This document shows positions 34,485 through 46,926 of a DNA stretch of 64,000 bases, piece after piece. The position numbers and the translations under genes are program-made. The DNA comes from Zarea fungicola (lineage: Eukaryota; Ascomycota; Sordariomycetes; Hypocreales; Cordycipitaceae). Below the pieces are notes generated by a model. It was not told the DNA's origin. It ran no database searches and worked only from the letters and a program-made list of their open reading frames with translations. The first letter of the stretch is position 1. The number at the start of each line of letters is the position of its first letter. The stretch is from assembly GCA_900169235.1 (NCBI GenBank), contig FWCC01000174.1, forward strand, positions 248,001 through 312,000, read 5' to 3'.

Positions 34485-37400
34485 GGTTAAGGATCTCTAG
34501 GAGTCTGTCGAGGTGTTGAGAGGTAAACACTAGGTCCCAGCAAAAGGGGTGGACGAGATGGAGATGCTTCTTTAGCTCTCAAGAGACGAAGCGAGTGGAA
34601 GCGGATTGGGGTCGAGAGACAAGGAAAAGCAACTCCAACTACAGCGACAAGAACAAGAAAACAAGAAAGGGAGGCGAAAAAGGGAAAGAGGCAAATGACA
34701 GCGCGCGATCGCTAGTGTTTAAGTAATTCCAGCTGCTCGCAGATTTTAGCTTGTGAGCGAACGGGCGAGAGGCCTGGACTAGGAAACAGTGTGGCAGCTT
34801 GTCTTGGCTGCTCCGTACTGGTACAGGCTGGCTGGCGGCAGGGCGGCTTCACTAACTAACTGGGACGGAGCAGACTCGGCGGGCCAGCTTTCTTCTGGGG
34901 AACGACGAATGGACCCTGGTGGCTCCACCGCGCCTACATGACATGCCAAAGTTTTTTTTTTTCATTTTCATTTTCTGGTTAGCAGTTCTGAATCTCGTGC
35001 TTCTGTCTCGCAGGATTTGGACGCCACTGGGGACTAGCGTAGCTAGCACATTACGGGTGGCGCCAGCGTCTGATTAGAGTGTGCCCAATGATGGTGATGA
35101 GGTTTGAATGAACAATAACCAGGTCTCAAAGTGGCCATCATTGACTGACCGGTGGAGAGAGGGTTAGGTATTACTGGTACCTAGTACGTAGGTACCTGAT
35201 AAAAACAAGGCCTCTGTTCCATTGCTGCTACGAGGCCACTACGATTTTGCTACGCCTGCACATTCACTACTACCCAGAATGCATCGACCACGCGGCGGTC
35301 TCGCCGTTTGGCCGAAAAAAAAAGAAAAGAAAAAGAAAAAACCTAATAATACTGGCCCATCCAGACGCCACACTCTTTTGGTACATTTGGCCCGTGGTGA
35401 CCCACCAACTAGTTCGATGCCCATCCGACAACTGAGAGAGCGCCATGCCTCGGAGTTACAGCGCCTCATCGCCTGTAAATAGCCTGTACTCCTGGTACTA
35501 ATCTGCTTCAGCAGAGCCTTGCCGCATGTCACTGGCTGCGCAGAGAACCCACCACGCCACACCCCAGACTTGCCCCGCAGCGCCGACATCTTAGGGCATC
35601 AGCATCCTTGTAGTACTAATGGAGCAGATGCACCAGGGGGTGCGGTGCGGGTGGGCTTTTGATTTTTTTTCTTTGGTTTGTGGTATCCTGGAAGGAATGA
35701 CTGGAACTTTTCGCCTGCAGGAAAAGCTCTGCTGAAGGAGCCAAGGAGCCTGCAGCCCGCAGCCTGCAGCCACCACAACCCTTCCCCTCTTTGCTGCCCT
35801 GAGAGACATACGTAGCGTACGCAGGGCCTGCTGTATGGCGCAAACTAAGCCGGCACGGCGTCTTCGCCTCGGTTCCTTGTGATGCACGTGAAGATCAAAG
35901 TCTGTATGTAACTTTGGGAGGCAACTATTTCTTCCCACCAAACTCATGCTCTTGGTATCAGAGCGCTGCGAACCTCTGTGGCCAGAACTCACATGTAGCT
36001 ATCGCTTTCGTACAGTGGACCTGGTGCTATTAAATCAAGTGCGCATTATTTATGGCCCTGACCCTCTTGGTCGAATGACCTGTCGTGGCCCATTCTGGCT
36101 CCTAATATTGGCCAACACCTTACCCAGAATCTCTGCTTTCCCCCCGGGGATGCAATAAAATGGCCTGGAGAAGGCCCGTATAGGCTGGGCCAGTGGTGGA
36201 TTGGTAGGTTAGGGTAGTAAAAGTCTGTACGGAGTATGAGTCAGGCTCTCAGCTTACTGGTTTGCCACAGCACACGCGATAGTTTTGCAGTAAATAATGG
36301 TTGTATGCGGTAAGCAGTAATGCATATAGCGACGTCAAGAGTATGATTTCGCTCATGACCAAAATAAGGGAGCAACTCGATAGGTATGTTTTAGGCCTCG
36401 GTGTGGTGTCTGAATTGGGTGCGAACAGCGGCACACCACCTTCAGTGGCGCACCACTACCTCCTTACTTGGTAGCCCATTTGCCAGATTAAAATGCTACA
36501 GTCTTTTCTCAAGAGCCTCAAACTCTGTGCAATTCTAATCAGCAACGCAGTGGAGTATTTTATAGCGGGTATTGTACTCATGGAAGCATGGAGCAAGGTT
36601 CACAACCCCTGGCCCTGTATAACGGGTACGCCTAAAAAACAAGCAAAGTGAGGCTCGCTTCATCTAACCGTGTATTAGTGGGTGGAGTGGCCACTTTGTG
36701 CTGATGAAAATTTGCAAGAAAAGATAGTGGAAAGAGCTTTTACTATTATGATATCCATATCAATTCTACTTTTGCTGGGCCTCTATTCGCGCCGAACATT
36801 TTAATAGTCTTCTAGATAAATATTCACTGCCCGTACCTCGTTTATCCTGGGCAGTTGCGGAAGGAAGCAAGTCAGTTCGTTGCGACTGCCGACGGCCGTC
36901 ATTCTTCAAACCTTGTGATCTGGCACGCAGCGCTACAGCACGACTCGAGCCAAGTTATGCCAAGCGTTTGCAGATATTTACACCTGACTCTGAGTTTCCG
37001 ACCCGCTCCAACGTATTGTTCTCGGTAATGAAAGCCCTTTCCCCATGGGCCTGGATGAAATTTGCTATACATGCTCCTTGGCAAAATGCGAACAGTCACA
37101 GTCGGCCGTCAAATCGTATTCTGGCGGCTGCAGGCCAATGCAGCATTGACTTTTGCTACCATACAAGTCATTCACCATTCCATCGCTTCTTAACCACTGT
37201 GCATTTTTTCTTGGTTGCGTTTCATACTTTTCTTACAGGGGCACGTCGGCCTGCTCTCCTTTATTGCACAAGCTGAGCCTCATGTTGATGGAACAGACAA
37301 CCGCTGCTAGCCCAATGAACGAAACGCTCGACATCGTTTCCCAGACAGTCGACATCATCTACGGAGTGCTGAGTATAATTGGCAAATCTCCACCGTCCTG

Positions 37401-39877
37401 ATCCCTGCCACGTTCCCTGAATCAACCGGCTGCCCCTCTGCGATGGAGCAGCTGGAGCGGCTGGCAACTAGGAGTCGCAAGGAAAGTGGTGTGGAAAACA
37501 CCTGATGCCGATGCCAATTAAACAATTGTTCAACTCGCAGCGATGATCATGCAGCGAGATCGCTCTCTGTACAGTACTCCGTGGTGCTGGCCCTAATCCG
37601 TGAACAGACCCGGTCCAACCGGGCTCGACCCTGGCCACATTGGTCGACTAATAAACCTTGATCGAATGATGCAACAAAGAAGCCAATCGGCGGCCGCCTG
37701 TTCGATACCCTTGATTTAATGCTGGCGTGTTTCACGACTCGAGAGAATTTTATGTTAGTGAGACACTTGGGCAGATCGGAACCTTGCGATGTAGAATCTT
37801 CAAAGAGAGCTTATTCGCCAGTCGCTACCTACCCAACTACCCAACATGGTCAATAACTGCAAAGCCTGCGACACTCGGTATTTTGCTCATTTCTTGAAAG
37901 CTAGAGCCGCCATAACAAATCAGTTCAGTACATGTGAGAAAATATCGCGTGCCATGGCAACAAATTGGCAGCTGCCAAGTCCAGCTGTGGCGTCAATATT
38001 GCTGTCAAAATAAATTGTAAACCCTGAATGCAGGTCCTGCCGACTCGAGTAGTTGTGCATTTTTTGTTAAAGCAGCTATTTCGTCTCTGTATAGCAAAGC
38101 CACATGCTAATTTGTCTTCTCATTGGGATTCCACATGGTCAGCAAAACCACTGAGCTGGAACTTTTCTGGACGAGCTGGCTGTTTGAAGTCAATGTAGAG
38201 GCTGCGCACCTCACAATTCGGCATCGGCCCACCCGAGCGAATTAGATGCCAAATCTGCGACGCCACAAGTGGCGAAGCTACCGACGACTAGCCAATCGGG
38301 ACGCCAAACACCGTTGTCCTTGTTGGCTGACCATAAATACAGTGCCCAGGGGCAACTCAATTTCCCCCATTGTACTCCGTTCGAAACAAAGACCTTTGTG
38401 TTGCCCAAAAAGTCCTGTTACCATGTTAATGTGACCAAAAAAGAAAAGAAATGACACAGAGGCCAAGCTATGAGTTGAGCAGTCAACAGGAACCTTGTCT
38501 GCTTTTGCTCCAAGGGCTAGCTTGGTCTGGCTTGGCCTTATTTCCACGCTGTGGCTGTTCATTATCAATTCTTATTGCAACGGACCAGGCTGAGTTGACC
38601 CAGTAGCCCAGCTCAGTCAATTTACCTTGGCTGCCCTTGGCTCTGCATGTACCCTCTCTTAGTGGGAAGCGGAGCGAGAACCCCTATTGCCCTAACATGG
38701 CAGTTTTTTATTTGTATGCCTTGAAAACCTCCCGTTGAACATGATATTGGATCAAGCATATGATCTGACGGGACCCTAGACAGCCAAATCTGGATTCATG
38801 GATATTACGGACACGCAGGGGTTGCCTCAGTTCACAACACATGCAGATCCTGCTCCAAGCAGGGCAAGGCACATTACACTTTTGGCTTGTGAATGTGCAC
38901 AGACGGTGTGGCGCTGATCACTTTTGGCCAGCAGAGAATACGACGGCAAGGATTCTCCTTCGGCCGCCTCTTCCCCGCGTCTCTCTCGTACAGGCCAGAC
39001 CACATGCACATTAGACCCACTGCGCCACCCCGCGAGGGGAGTGAGAAAGACAAACCAGCTCCTCGACATCACTAATGCATGCAGGCGGCTGCTCGGCCGG
39101 GCGGTCCAGCCCAAAGGGGCAGTCAAGTCCATTGGGAGCACCTGTAGGGAGCTAGTTCCATATTCACGTGTAACTAGTACGTACTGGTAGTAATATGAAA
39201 CAGGTACCAGAAATCATCGCAGTGGACACCGTCTTATTAGTGGTCGATGCCTCGATGCAGAAACCCTACCCGCATCGTTCTCACTTTCTACGGATCTATG
39301 ACCAAGACACCCAAGGGGCAAGCATTTTTTGATCCATGACGAGCCCATCCAAAGTGGCCGTACGCTAATTTTGGTTCAACACTGGTTCGATTTATTAATT
39401 TACATCCCGCCTGCGCCACCGTGCAGTAGCTTGTTCAAACCCCGCATCTACAAGTGTGTACGGTGTGGCATGTACGGCTACATGCAGCATCAAGCCGAGG
39501 AATGCCTGCTTGCACTGAACGTCCTCATCATTCTGTGCCGCGCGAGAATCCTTTGGCTGATCAGAGTTTCGACTTTGTCCACAAGCCTTGTCGGTCCAGT
39601 CCCGCCTCGCCGTCATAAATATCTCTCTCTACGCGTCGCGTGTTAAGCTAAGGAAAAGGATTGTGCGCCGTTAGCCAAGTGACCAGAAAATAGTAAAAAC
39701 ACATTGACACAATAACAATAGACAAAAGATCCAAAGAGATCTTATGTATATCTCAAACTCGTTGAGGCTCTGTGGGGTGGCGCTGACGTTGCGGTCATGC
39801 CAACTCGAATCGGTAACAACTCCCGTCCAGCAGCATTGCCCTCGTTTCAGAATAACAGCATAGTGATTTTGCTTTTC
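34485..39877. other. Gene-free region of about 5.4 kb
   Basis: The largest non-coding stretch in the window, lying upstream of the DUF3712 gene and downstream of the FMN dehydrogenase gene. Open frames are short and of random composition on both strands. It holds several copies of a TACTCCGTA/TACGGAGTA motif (near 34813, 36227, 37573 and 38371), a perfect 8-bp inverted repeat at 35176-35196, and poly-A/G tracts (35315-35345). No transposase, reverse transcriptase, terminal repeats or tRNA were recognised. Base composition is mixed, not strongly AT-rich, so it does not look like a heavily RIP-mutated element. Confidence 0.5.
35176..35196. repeat. Perfect 8-bp inverted repeat with 5-nt loop
   Basis: GGTACCTA and TAGGTACC flank a GTACG spacer. 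Similar TACCTAGGTA-type palindromes occur at 21146 and 43545. Short hairpin potential only. Confidence 0.6.
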
Positions 39878-41757
39878 TCACCGAGGTATGCTGGGCGAGG
39901 CTTGTTTGGGTGAAGCATGATTGCATAAACTCCAGACAGCCTTTAAAAATGCAATGGAAACACAAATGACAAGAGGAAAAGAGGAAGTCAAAAAAATCAC
40001 TTACACGACTGGGATTCAAATCAGACAGCGTATTGGCCCCAACAAGTCGCATGGCGGTTGCAATTTCGGCCTGCAAAACTAAATTCAAGGCACACACACC
40101 GATTAGCACTTGTAACAACGTATTATGCGCTATGCCAGGCACATATAGCCTAGCGAATGTCACCCAAAAACGCCTTCTTGTTTCTTGACCCGGACGTGCC
40201 ACCTCATCTTGCAACGGGTACATGGTGAGGCTGAAGATGACGGGCTTCACCATCGTGTGGAAGACACACAAAAAAGTGATCAGCTAGTTAAGAGGGGAGG
40301 GGGCTTGATGGCAAATGACTTACTCTCAAACATGCGTTCCACGCCAGCTTGACCGCCGGCGCCCAGGCCATACAGAGGGCCGCGGCCAACACCCACGCCC
40401 TTGGCCCCGAGGCACAGCGCCTTGACGACGTCTGTCCCGCGCTTGATACCGCCGTCGATCCAGACCTCGAGCCGGCTCAGGACCTCGGGGCAGTACTTGC
40501 GAATCTCGAGCAGCGTGTGGATGGGCGGCGGCGCCGTGTCCACCGCCCGCCCGCCGTGGTTGGACAGGATAATGGCCTTGACCTGCGGGTGGTGCTGCAT
40601 CGCCAGGTACGCGTCCTCGTGCGCCTGCACGCCCTTGAGCACAATGGGCAGGTCGGTGTGCTCGGCCAGCCACGGCAGCGTCACCTTCCACGTCAGGTCG
40701 GCCGCCGTGCCGAAGAAGAGCTGCTGGCCGACGCCGCCGCCGCCGGGACGCTTCTCCATGCCCGGGTTCCCCGCGGCCTCGACGACCACGTTCCTGTCGA
40801 TGCTGCCGCGCTCGTCCAGCTCGCGCTTCCCCGGCGTGGGCGCGTCGAGCGTCAGGCAGATGAACTTGTAGTGGGCGCGCATGGCGTTGATGCGGCGCAG
40901 CATGGCCTCGCTCTTGGCCCGGCCGTCCTGCACGTAGATTTGCCAGCCAAAGAGCTGACCAGGCTTTGCGCCCTCGACGATTTGCTCGGGCGTCATGGAG
41001 GCGTTGTTGGAAACGATTTGCATGGCGCCAAAGGTCGCGGCGGCGCGGGCGATGCCCAGCTCCCCGTCCGGGTGCGCGAGGCGGGCCATGGCGGCGGGCG
41101 CGACGAAGACGGGCGTGTCGACCTTGTGGCCGAGGAAGCTGGTGGATGTGTCGACCGTCTTGACGTCGACGAGGACACGCTGGCGCATGCTAATGTCCTT
41201 GTACACGGCATTGTTGCGGTCCTTGCTAATCATGTCGTCCGAGGCGGAGTAGTAGTACGCCCACGCGCGGTTCGAGATGCGCTTGGTGGCTTCCTTTTCA
41301 ATGTCGTCGAGGTTGAGGAGGGCGTGCACTGGCAGCAGCGGTTCGGGCTCGCTCTGCGCGTTGGGACTCGTAGCTGTCGGCGTGGGAGCCTGGGGTTGTG
41401 ACTTTGAGGAGGAGGAAGAGGAAGAAGAAGCGGCCTTGAGCTTCTCGAGGCTTTCGGCGGACACGGTGCCGAGGACGGCCTCGGGCTTGAGGTTTTCCTC
41501 GAGCGTGCCGGGCGGGTGGACAGGGTCGTACTCCTCGGTTGCATCCTGACCAGCAAGAGACAGGATGATCTTGGAGCCGCCGGGGTGCGACGTGAGGAAG
41601 TCGGTGACATCGTAGACTTTGCCGTAGAGGATCACCCAGCAGCTCTCGGGAGTATTATGGCGGGCGACTGCATGATCTTTAGTGAGCCGGTGTGACACAA
41701 GAGCCGCAGATGGAGGGGCATATGCTTACCTTCTGCCGCGTCTAGTTCAGGAGCCAT
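39878..41757 (-). CDS. Cytochrome b5-fused FMN-dependent alpha-hydroxy acid dehydrogenase (L-lactate dehydrogenase/cytochrome b2 family)
   Basis: Four exons inferred: 41757-41730, 41667-40324, 40078-40005 and, less surely, 39940-39878, giving about 502 aa. The enzyme oxidises a 2-hydroxy acid, probably L-lactate, passing electrons from FMN to heme. A cytochrome b5 domain starts almost at residue 1 ([14 protein letters not shown] with His37, and His60 in YDPVHPP). A Ser/Pro linker and the FMN barrel follow, with [26 protein letters not shown], the catalytic NHGGR (about residue 380) and [18 protein letters not shown]. No mitochondrial presequence precedes the heme domain, unlike yeast Cyb2. 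Joining exon 2 to exon 3 restores [18 protein letters not shown]. The last intron would use an unusual AAAG acceptor, so the final 20 residues are uncertain; reading on without it would stop at 39795. Confidence 0.85.
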
Positions 41758-42541
41758 TGTGACCAGAGGTCTAATTGTGTATGTAGCTTGGAGTTGTAGA
41801 AGAAGTGGCCTCAATTGGAGCAGAGGGCGCAATGTCTATAAGGATAGATATTGTTGCCAAATGCCGAACAGCCGCCAATGTGTTTCGAGATCTTGACAGT
41901 GCCGTCAAGCAAAGAGCAACTGCAGGCTACCGCGCAGACACAAGAAGAAATGCAAATATCTAGAGGGGAAAAGATAACGAAGATGAACAAGTTTATACAC
42001 GGCCGCTTGTTTGGATCGAGAGCACTTTTTCTTGGGTTCAATTGCCGATATCTGGGGTTAATGTCTCTGGTTCTCAACCATCGCGGCGACTGAAGCTGAA
42101 GACGGTCACTTGATTGGCGGGGAATTCATTGACGTGTGGGTTCGGGTGCTGACCATGGCTGTTGTGGGGGAAGGTTTTAGTGGATGGGTTGGGTCTTTGC
42201 AGCGGACAACTCCCCGTTGTCGGGGGTGGTGGTTTTGAACTGCAGGCTTTGCAGAGCCTCTCACTGGTCCGGCGCTCTGCTGGCTCCAGTCGGAAATTCT
42301 TCGCCGCGAATTGCCTTTTCTCAGCGGCATATGGAGGACCCACTGAAATTTTACAACCGAGAAGAGCTGCTCGGGACAAGACAGCTTCTCTCTTGTACGT
42401 CATTTTTACAACAACCTATACACGAAATCGAGCGGGTGCCTGCACACGGTTTGTGCAAAGACCACAAAGGATCATAGAAAAGAAGAACTCTACATTTTAT
42501 TCGGCGGGGATAAGCATCATTTTTGTTTTGTATTCTTCGAC
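41758..42541. promoter_or_regulatory. Divergent promoter region, FMN dehydrogenase / JAC1
   Basis: About 780 bp between two divergent starts. No coding signal and no recognised regulatory element. Confidence 0.35.
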
Positions 42542-43396
42542 ATGCGTTCTTCTGGTACAGCCGTCTTGCGCGGCGCATCGGCTGCCACATCGCGCCGTTG
42601 CACCCAATGTCGGCCATTCAGCGGTGCCAACAGCGGCAACAGTCTCGCCGCCGCCGCCGCCGTGCGCTTCACGACAGCTAGCCGTCCTACCTCGACCACT
42701 TCTCTCAGAGATATCACTCCCATAACCACACAGCGCCGCCCCCTTTCGCAGCAATCACCCCAACCGCTGCGCCGCGCCGATACCTCCGAGCAACCCGCCG
42801 CCGCCAGCAGTAACACCACTGCCGCCTCATCGGCGCCGCCCGAAACAACTCCGAAGACGACATTCTACGACCTCTTCCCCTCCACGCTGCCCCTCGGCCC
42901 CCCTCCGGCCGGCCACTTCCCCATCGACACGCGCGCCCTCCGCCGCGAGTTCCTGCGCCTCCAGGCCCGCGCGCACCCGGACATGCACCCGCCCGGCCCC
43001 GCCAAGGCCCGCGCCGAGGCCCTCTCCGCGCGCATCAACGAGGCCTACCGCACGCTCGCGAACCCTCTGCTCCGCGCGCAGTACCTCCTGGCGCTGCGAG
43101 GCGTCGACGTGGCCAACGACGAGCGCCTCAAGGTCGACGACCAGCCGGAGCTGCTCATGGTGGTGCTCGAGGCGCGCGAGGAGATTGAGGATGCGGCGGG
43201 CGAGGACGACATTGCGGGGATACGCACGGCCAACGAGGAGCGCATCGCGGACGGCGAGGAGGCGCTGGAGAGGGCGTTTCGGGAGGACGACGTGGACCGC
43301 GCCAAGAGGGAGGCGGTCCGCATGCGGTACTGGGTCAACATACGGGAGAGCTTGGATAATTGGGAGCCCGGCAAGCCCATTGTGCTGGAGCATTGA
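42542..43396 (+). CDS. JAC1: Mitochondrial J-type co-chaperone Jac1 (HscB family) for Fe-S cluster biogenesis
   Basis: Intronless, 284 aa. Jac1 hands the scaffold Isu with its Fe-S cluster to the mitochondrial Hsp70 Ssq1. The first 75 residues are rich in Arg, Ser, Thr and Ala, as in a matrix presequence. The J domain (about 107-180) opens with TTFYDLFP and has the essential HPD at 145-147, then RINEAYRTLANPLLRAQYLLAL. The C-terminal HscB domain follows with LLMVVLEAREEIEDA, a paired-helix region that contacts Isu, and ends near WVNIRESLDNWEPGKPI. A Gly/Pro insert after HPD (DMHPPGPAKARAEALSA) is normal for fungal Jac1. The ATG at 42542 is the first in frame. Confidence 0.94.
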   Translation: MRSSGTAVLRGASAATSRRCTQCRPFSGANSGNSLAAAAAVRFTTASRPTSTTSLRDITPITTQRRPLSQQSPQPLRRADTSEQPAAASSNTTAASSAPPETTPKTTFYDLFPSTLPLGPPPAGHFPIDTRALRREFLRLQARAHPDMHPPGPAKARAEALSARINEAYRTLANPLLRAQYLLALRGVDVANDERLKVDDQPELLMVVLEAREEIEDAAGEDDIAGIRTANEERIADGEEALERAFREDDVDRAKREAVRMRYWVNIRESLDNWEPGKPIVLEH

Positions 43397-44114
43397 TTTT
43401 GGAGGGGGAAGCGGATCTGAGAGATGGAGAAAGAAAGAGAGAGAGGATTGGTTACGCATGAGACAATATGTGACATTGGGTGAAGTGGAGGTTGATGGGT
43501 ATTTATGTAACAACAAAACATTATAGAATCTGGTACATCTAAACGTACCTAGACTTGTACTTTTATATCCCAAAAGATCATGGAAAATATCAACTCCCAT
43601 ATTACAATTCTACCCTTCAACACATCAGTCGAGCGTTTGTTCTGCTTGAGATTTTTAAGTTGGCATTCTTTTCTTATTGAAAGCAATATTCACATTTCGG
43701 CCCGGACTGATTTATTCACCTAGCCAATAAAATGACCATTGAGCAGCCATTATACAAATGGTCTATTATATACATGTAAAATAGGCGTTTCCATATACTA
43801 AAGAAGTAAAGAGTCAGAAATCACCAAACCCATCAACTCCTCGTCCTCTCCCCGGACCTGTTTTATCTTCCAAAATACAAACACCCCAGATGAAACAAGA
43901 ACAAAAAAAGGTAAGACGCCATGTCCCATATTTTGCCGCTAACCAGAATTTTCTGCCATAAACAAAAGACTCAATAGATATTCCAAGGTACCTATTATGT
44001 TTTTAAAAAAAAATGAAACAGCACCCCCGAAAACGGGATAACATAAATGGCTGCAAATACCGTCATTAAAAAACGACGACGACATTGTGTACACATGATG
44101 AGGGGACTCCCCCA
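43397..44114. other. Convergent intergenic region, no gene
   Basis: About 720 bp of AT-rich 3' flank between JAC1 and the arrestin gene; a TACCTAG motif occurs near 43546. Nothing else is supported. Confidence 0.45.
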
Positions 44115-46926
44115 TCATCGTTGGTAGGCAGGAAGTTGCTCGGCATTTTGCCTCTGACCACTTCCTGTCGATGGCCCGGCCGAAGACGATGATGACGGGC
44201 CGGCACCTACGCCATAGCCAGCGAGCTCGTCTTCATCTAGGACGGGTGCACTGGGCTCAGCAGCATGGTCCATGGCTGGCGAGTTTTGGTCGCTGGATCC
44301 TTGCATGTCTTCTGGGAAATCCGGCGGCGCACTTGCCTCGTTGATGAGACGTTGTCGCTCGAGTTCCAGCTTGTCTTCTGCTGGGAACACTGTCAATGAA
44401 TCTCCCCCATTCAAGTCGCTTTCCGTTGGCGCTGAAGGACCGGCAACCACTTCATCGGTACTACTTGTCGATTGCTCAACTAAAGCTGGTACGTGAGGCG
44501 GCTCTTGTGCGTCGTAAAGATTGTCTTCATCCGGTGCCGATGCAGCAGCTGAAGATGGTCCTGCTACGGCAGGTTGGCTGGGCAGAAGACGGGTTTCTGC
44601 TTGCCGTATTCGTTCCTTTTCGGTCATATTGCGTGAATCGGGAATATGCGGCTGGGGAATGTACGCTGGTGCTGCTTCGCGCGAGTGCCCGTTGAGGTGA
44701 ATGTGAGGATGATAATCAGGTTGGGACGGCCCTGACGCGCAAGCGTTGGCCCGAGCTGGGTGTGCTGGAGGAGGTTGTGCGGCGTAGTGGCGATCCCCGC
44801 CAAGCGGCGGTGTGGCATAAATAGCAGGTGTAGTGGCGATGGGCGTACGATCATTGAATTCGGCACGAATTATTTCATCCTCGTCACTCTCGGGAACGCG
44901 CGGCGTCTGGTACCGGGGAGGAATTCGGACAGGTTTCCGCCGGCGGGAGCTGTCAGAAGTGCCAACCACTGTCTCCATGGACACTGAGACGACACCTTTT
45001 TGCCGCCGGAGAGGCGAGGTGTCAATAATGTTAGTGGCTACTCGGTGTCCATAAGCCCCTTCCGAACTGCCGCTGGTGACGTATTGACCCAGGCGCGCGT
45101 TAGATGTCTGCCCGCCTTGCAAAACCTGACTTGAAAGCTTGCCACCTAAATCAACAATGACTTCGATATGGTATCGGAAGCTGACCATGGCGCCAGGGAC
45201 GCCGCGTATCGTTGGGAATGCATCATCTGGGAGCTTTAGTGGAATTGTGACGGAAGCATGCAACGAGGATGGGTCGATAATCAGCGGCGCTGTGTTCTGA
45301 TCCAAGTCTTTTCGGAACATGCTTGTCGAACCGGCTGACGACAGTGTCAAACCGGCAATTCCTGTTCTTGATCTCGGATATCCGTCGTCTCCGGCACGGC
45401 GACTGTCGTCAAAGTCATTTCCAGAGAAGAGCGATGCTGCTGGTGCCGAGTCAATTTTGCTCTGGCGAAACAACGTGACTATTACACCTGTCATGCTTTT
45501 CAGGCGCTTAATATGTTGTACCGACACACGCACAGAGACCGTGTCGCCAGCCAGACAGCCCCCTCTGAGAAGCTCAATGGTAGCCGTAATGGTCTTATTG
45601 TCTACCAGTTTTTGTTTCGCCGGCGATTTGTAGGCCGAGACGTGGGATAACGGCGTGGCGTCACTGCGGCTCATCGCTGTGCTAATGCTGCGGCCACTTT
45701 CACCGCTGACTTCACTACGCACATCAATCTGTGTGAGCGAGCGTTGCGGGTCTGAAGGAGTCCCGCCACGCGCAGAGTCTGATGTAGCCGCAGAGCGTTC
45801 TACCGAGCCCGCTTCTGAAGCATGCTCATTAGGCACACTTGTAGAGGTCGGCTCCGGGATGGGTGCCGGTGGCGGCTTGTCAAGTATGGCCGAGCGCTTC
45901 CGCCGCGCGCGTTTTGAAATAGGTTCGAGGAATATCGTTCGAGACCGTGGTGGTGGTAGATGGCCAATGTCAATCTTTTCGACAAGCATGACGCGCTTGT
46001 CGCACGACATTGTGGGCAGGATGGCGGTTGGCCTTGTCAGGGTTGAGGTAATCATGTAAGAAATTGTCCCGCGTTCAAACTACAAAGACCAGTTAGCACA
46101 GTGTACCAATGTTGGAATATCTCAATCATACGTCGATGCTGCTGGGCAGGCCAATGTCGGGGAATATGAGCTCAAACCCAAACTCGTACCGACCGACCTC
46201 AAGCCTCCCCTCGCCAGCCAGCACCTGCTCGTCCTGGAATAGGCTGGCCAGGCCACTGCCGTGGTACTGGGGTAGCTCAGAGATGCCACCGCGCGGGGGA
46301 ACGGCAGCGCCGCTGGCCCTGGCCTTGGCGGAGGCATCTTTGAATATGTGGACGTAGCCATGGAGGGCGACGACGAGGTGGGTTATTCGGACCGGCTTGA
46401 CAATGGCAATGTTGACATGGCCCCGAACAGTGTCGCCAGCACTATAGGTCCTGTGCGGTTCGTCTGGACGGATGTGAAAGTCGAGGATGTTGCGGTTCCG
46501 AGGACGTATGGAGAAGGAGGGGAGGTTGATGCGGGCGAGAAGGGCGGAGGCGCGTGACGATGGTGTGTTTGACGACGTGGAGGAATTGATGGACGGTACC
46601 GCGGCGGGTTTGGCGAATGAGGAAGAGGGTGGCGTAGTAGTATTGCCGTTACCATTCGAGCGTGGCAAAGGGGTTTTCGCGGCCGTTGAGGCAGTCTCAG
46701 CAGCGGCGGCAGCATCGGTAGCAGCAGCAGCAAATGAGTTGGGGTCGCCGGCGGCGGTGGCGGCAGCTACGCCCGACGACAGCCCATTACCAGTCGTCGC
46801 ATTTGCAACCGTCGCAGCGCGGGGGGCGTCATTCGAAGGGTGACCCGTGCCGATGTTGTTACCATTGGTGCTGCTGCTGCTACTGCTGCCGCCGCCGTGC
46901 TGCGTATTTGCGGCTGCGGGCGCCAT
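44115..46926 (-). CDS. Arrestin-domain protein (arrestin-related trafficking adaptor)
   Basis: Two exons, 46926-46132 and 46079-44115, joined in phase 0 to give 919 aa. Such adaptors recruit a Rsp5-type ubiquitin ligase to membrane permeases for endocytosis. The first 130 residues are low-complexity (Gly, Ser, Asn, Ala, Thr). The arrestin N domain follows with ILDFHIRPDEPHRTYSAGD, VRGHVNIAIVKPVRITHLVV, and GRYEFGFELIFPDIGLPSSI across the splice to FERGTISYMITSTLTRP. The arrestin C domain has NKTITATIELLRGGCLAGDT and ITVTL-like strands. The last 300 residues are disordered, rich in Pro, Ser and acidic residues; the protein ends LPAYQR, a possible variant of the PY ligase-binding motif. Which fungal ART (PalF, CreD, other) this is cannot be settled; CreD seems unlikely from the N-terminus. 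Confidence 0.85.

Noticed and set aside
38827..39646. Open frames of about 105 codons on both strands in the gene-free stretch
   Set aside because: Random composition, no supporting splice structure or family motif.
40349..41401. 350-codon open frame on the + strand opposite the FMN dehydrogenase
   Set aside because: Antisense shadow of a GC3-rich gene; no domain-like features.
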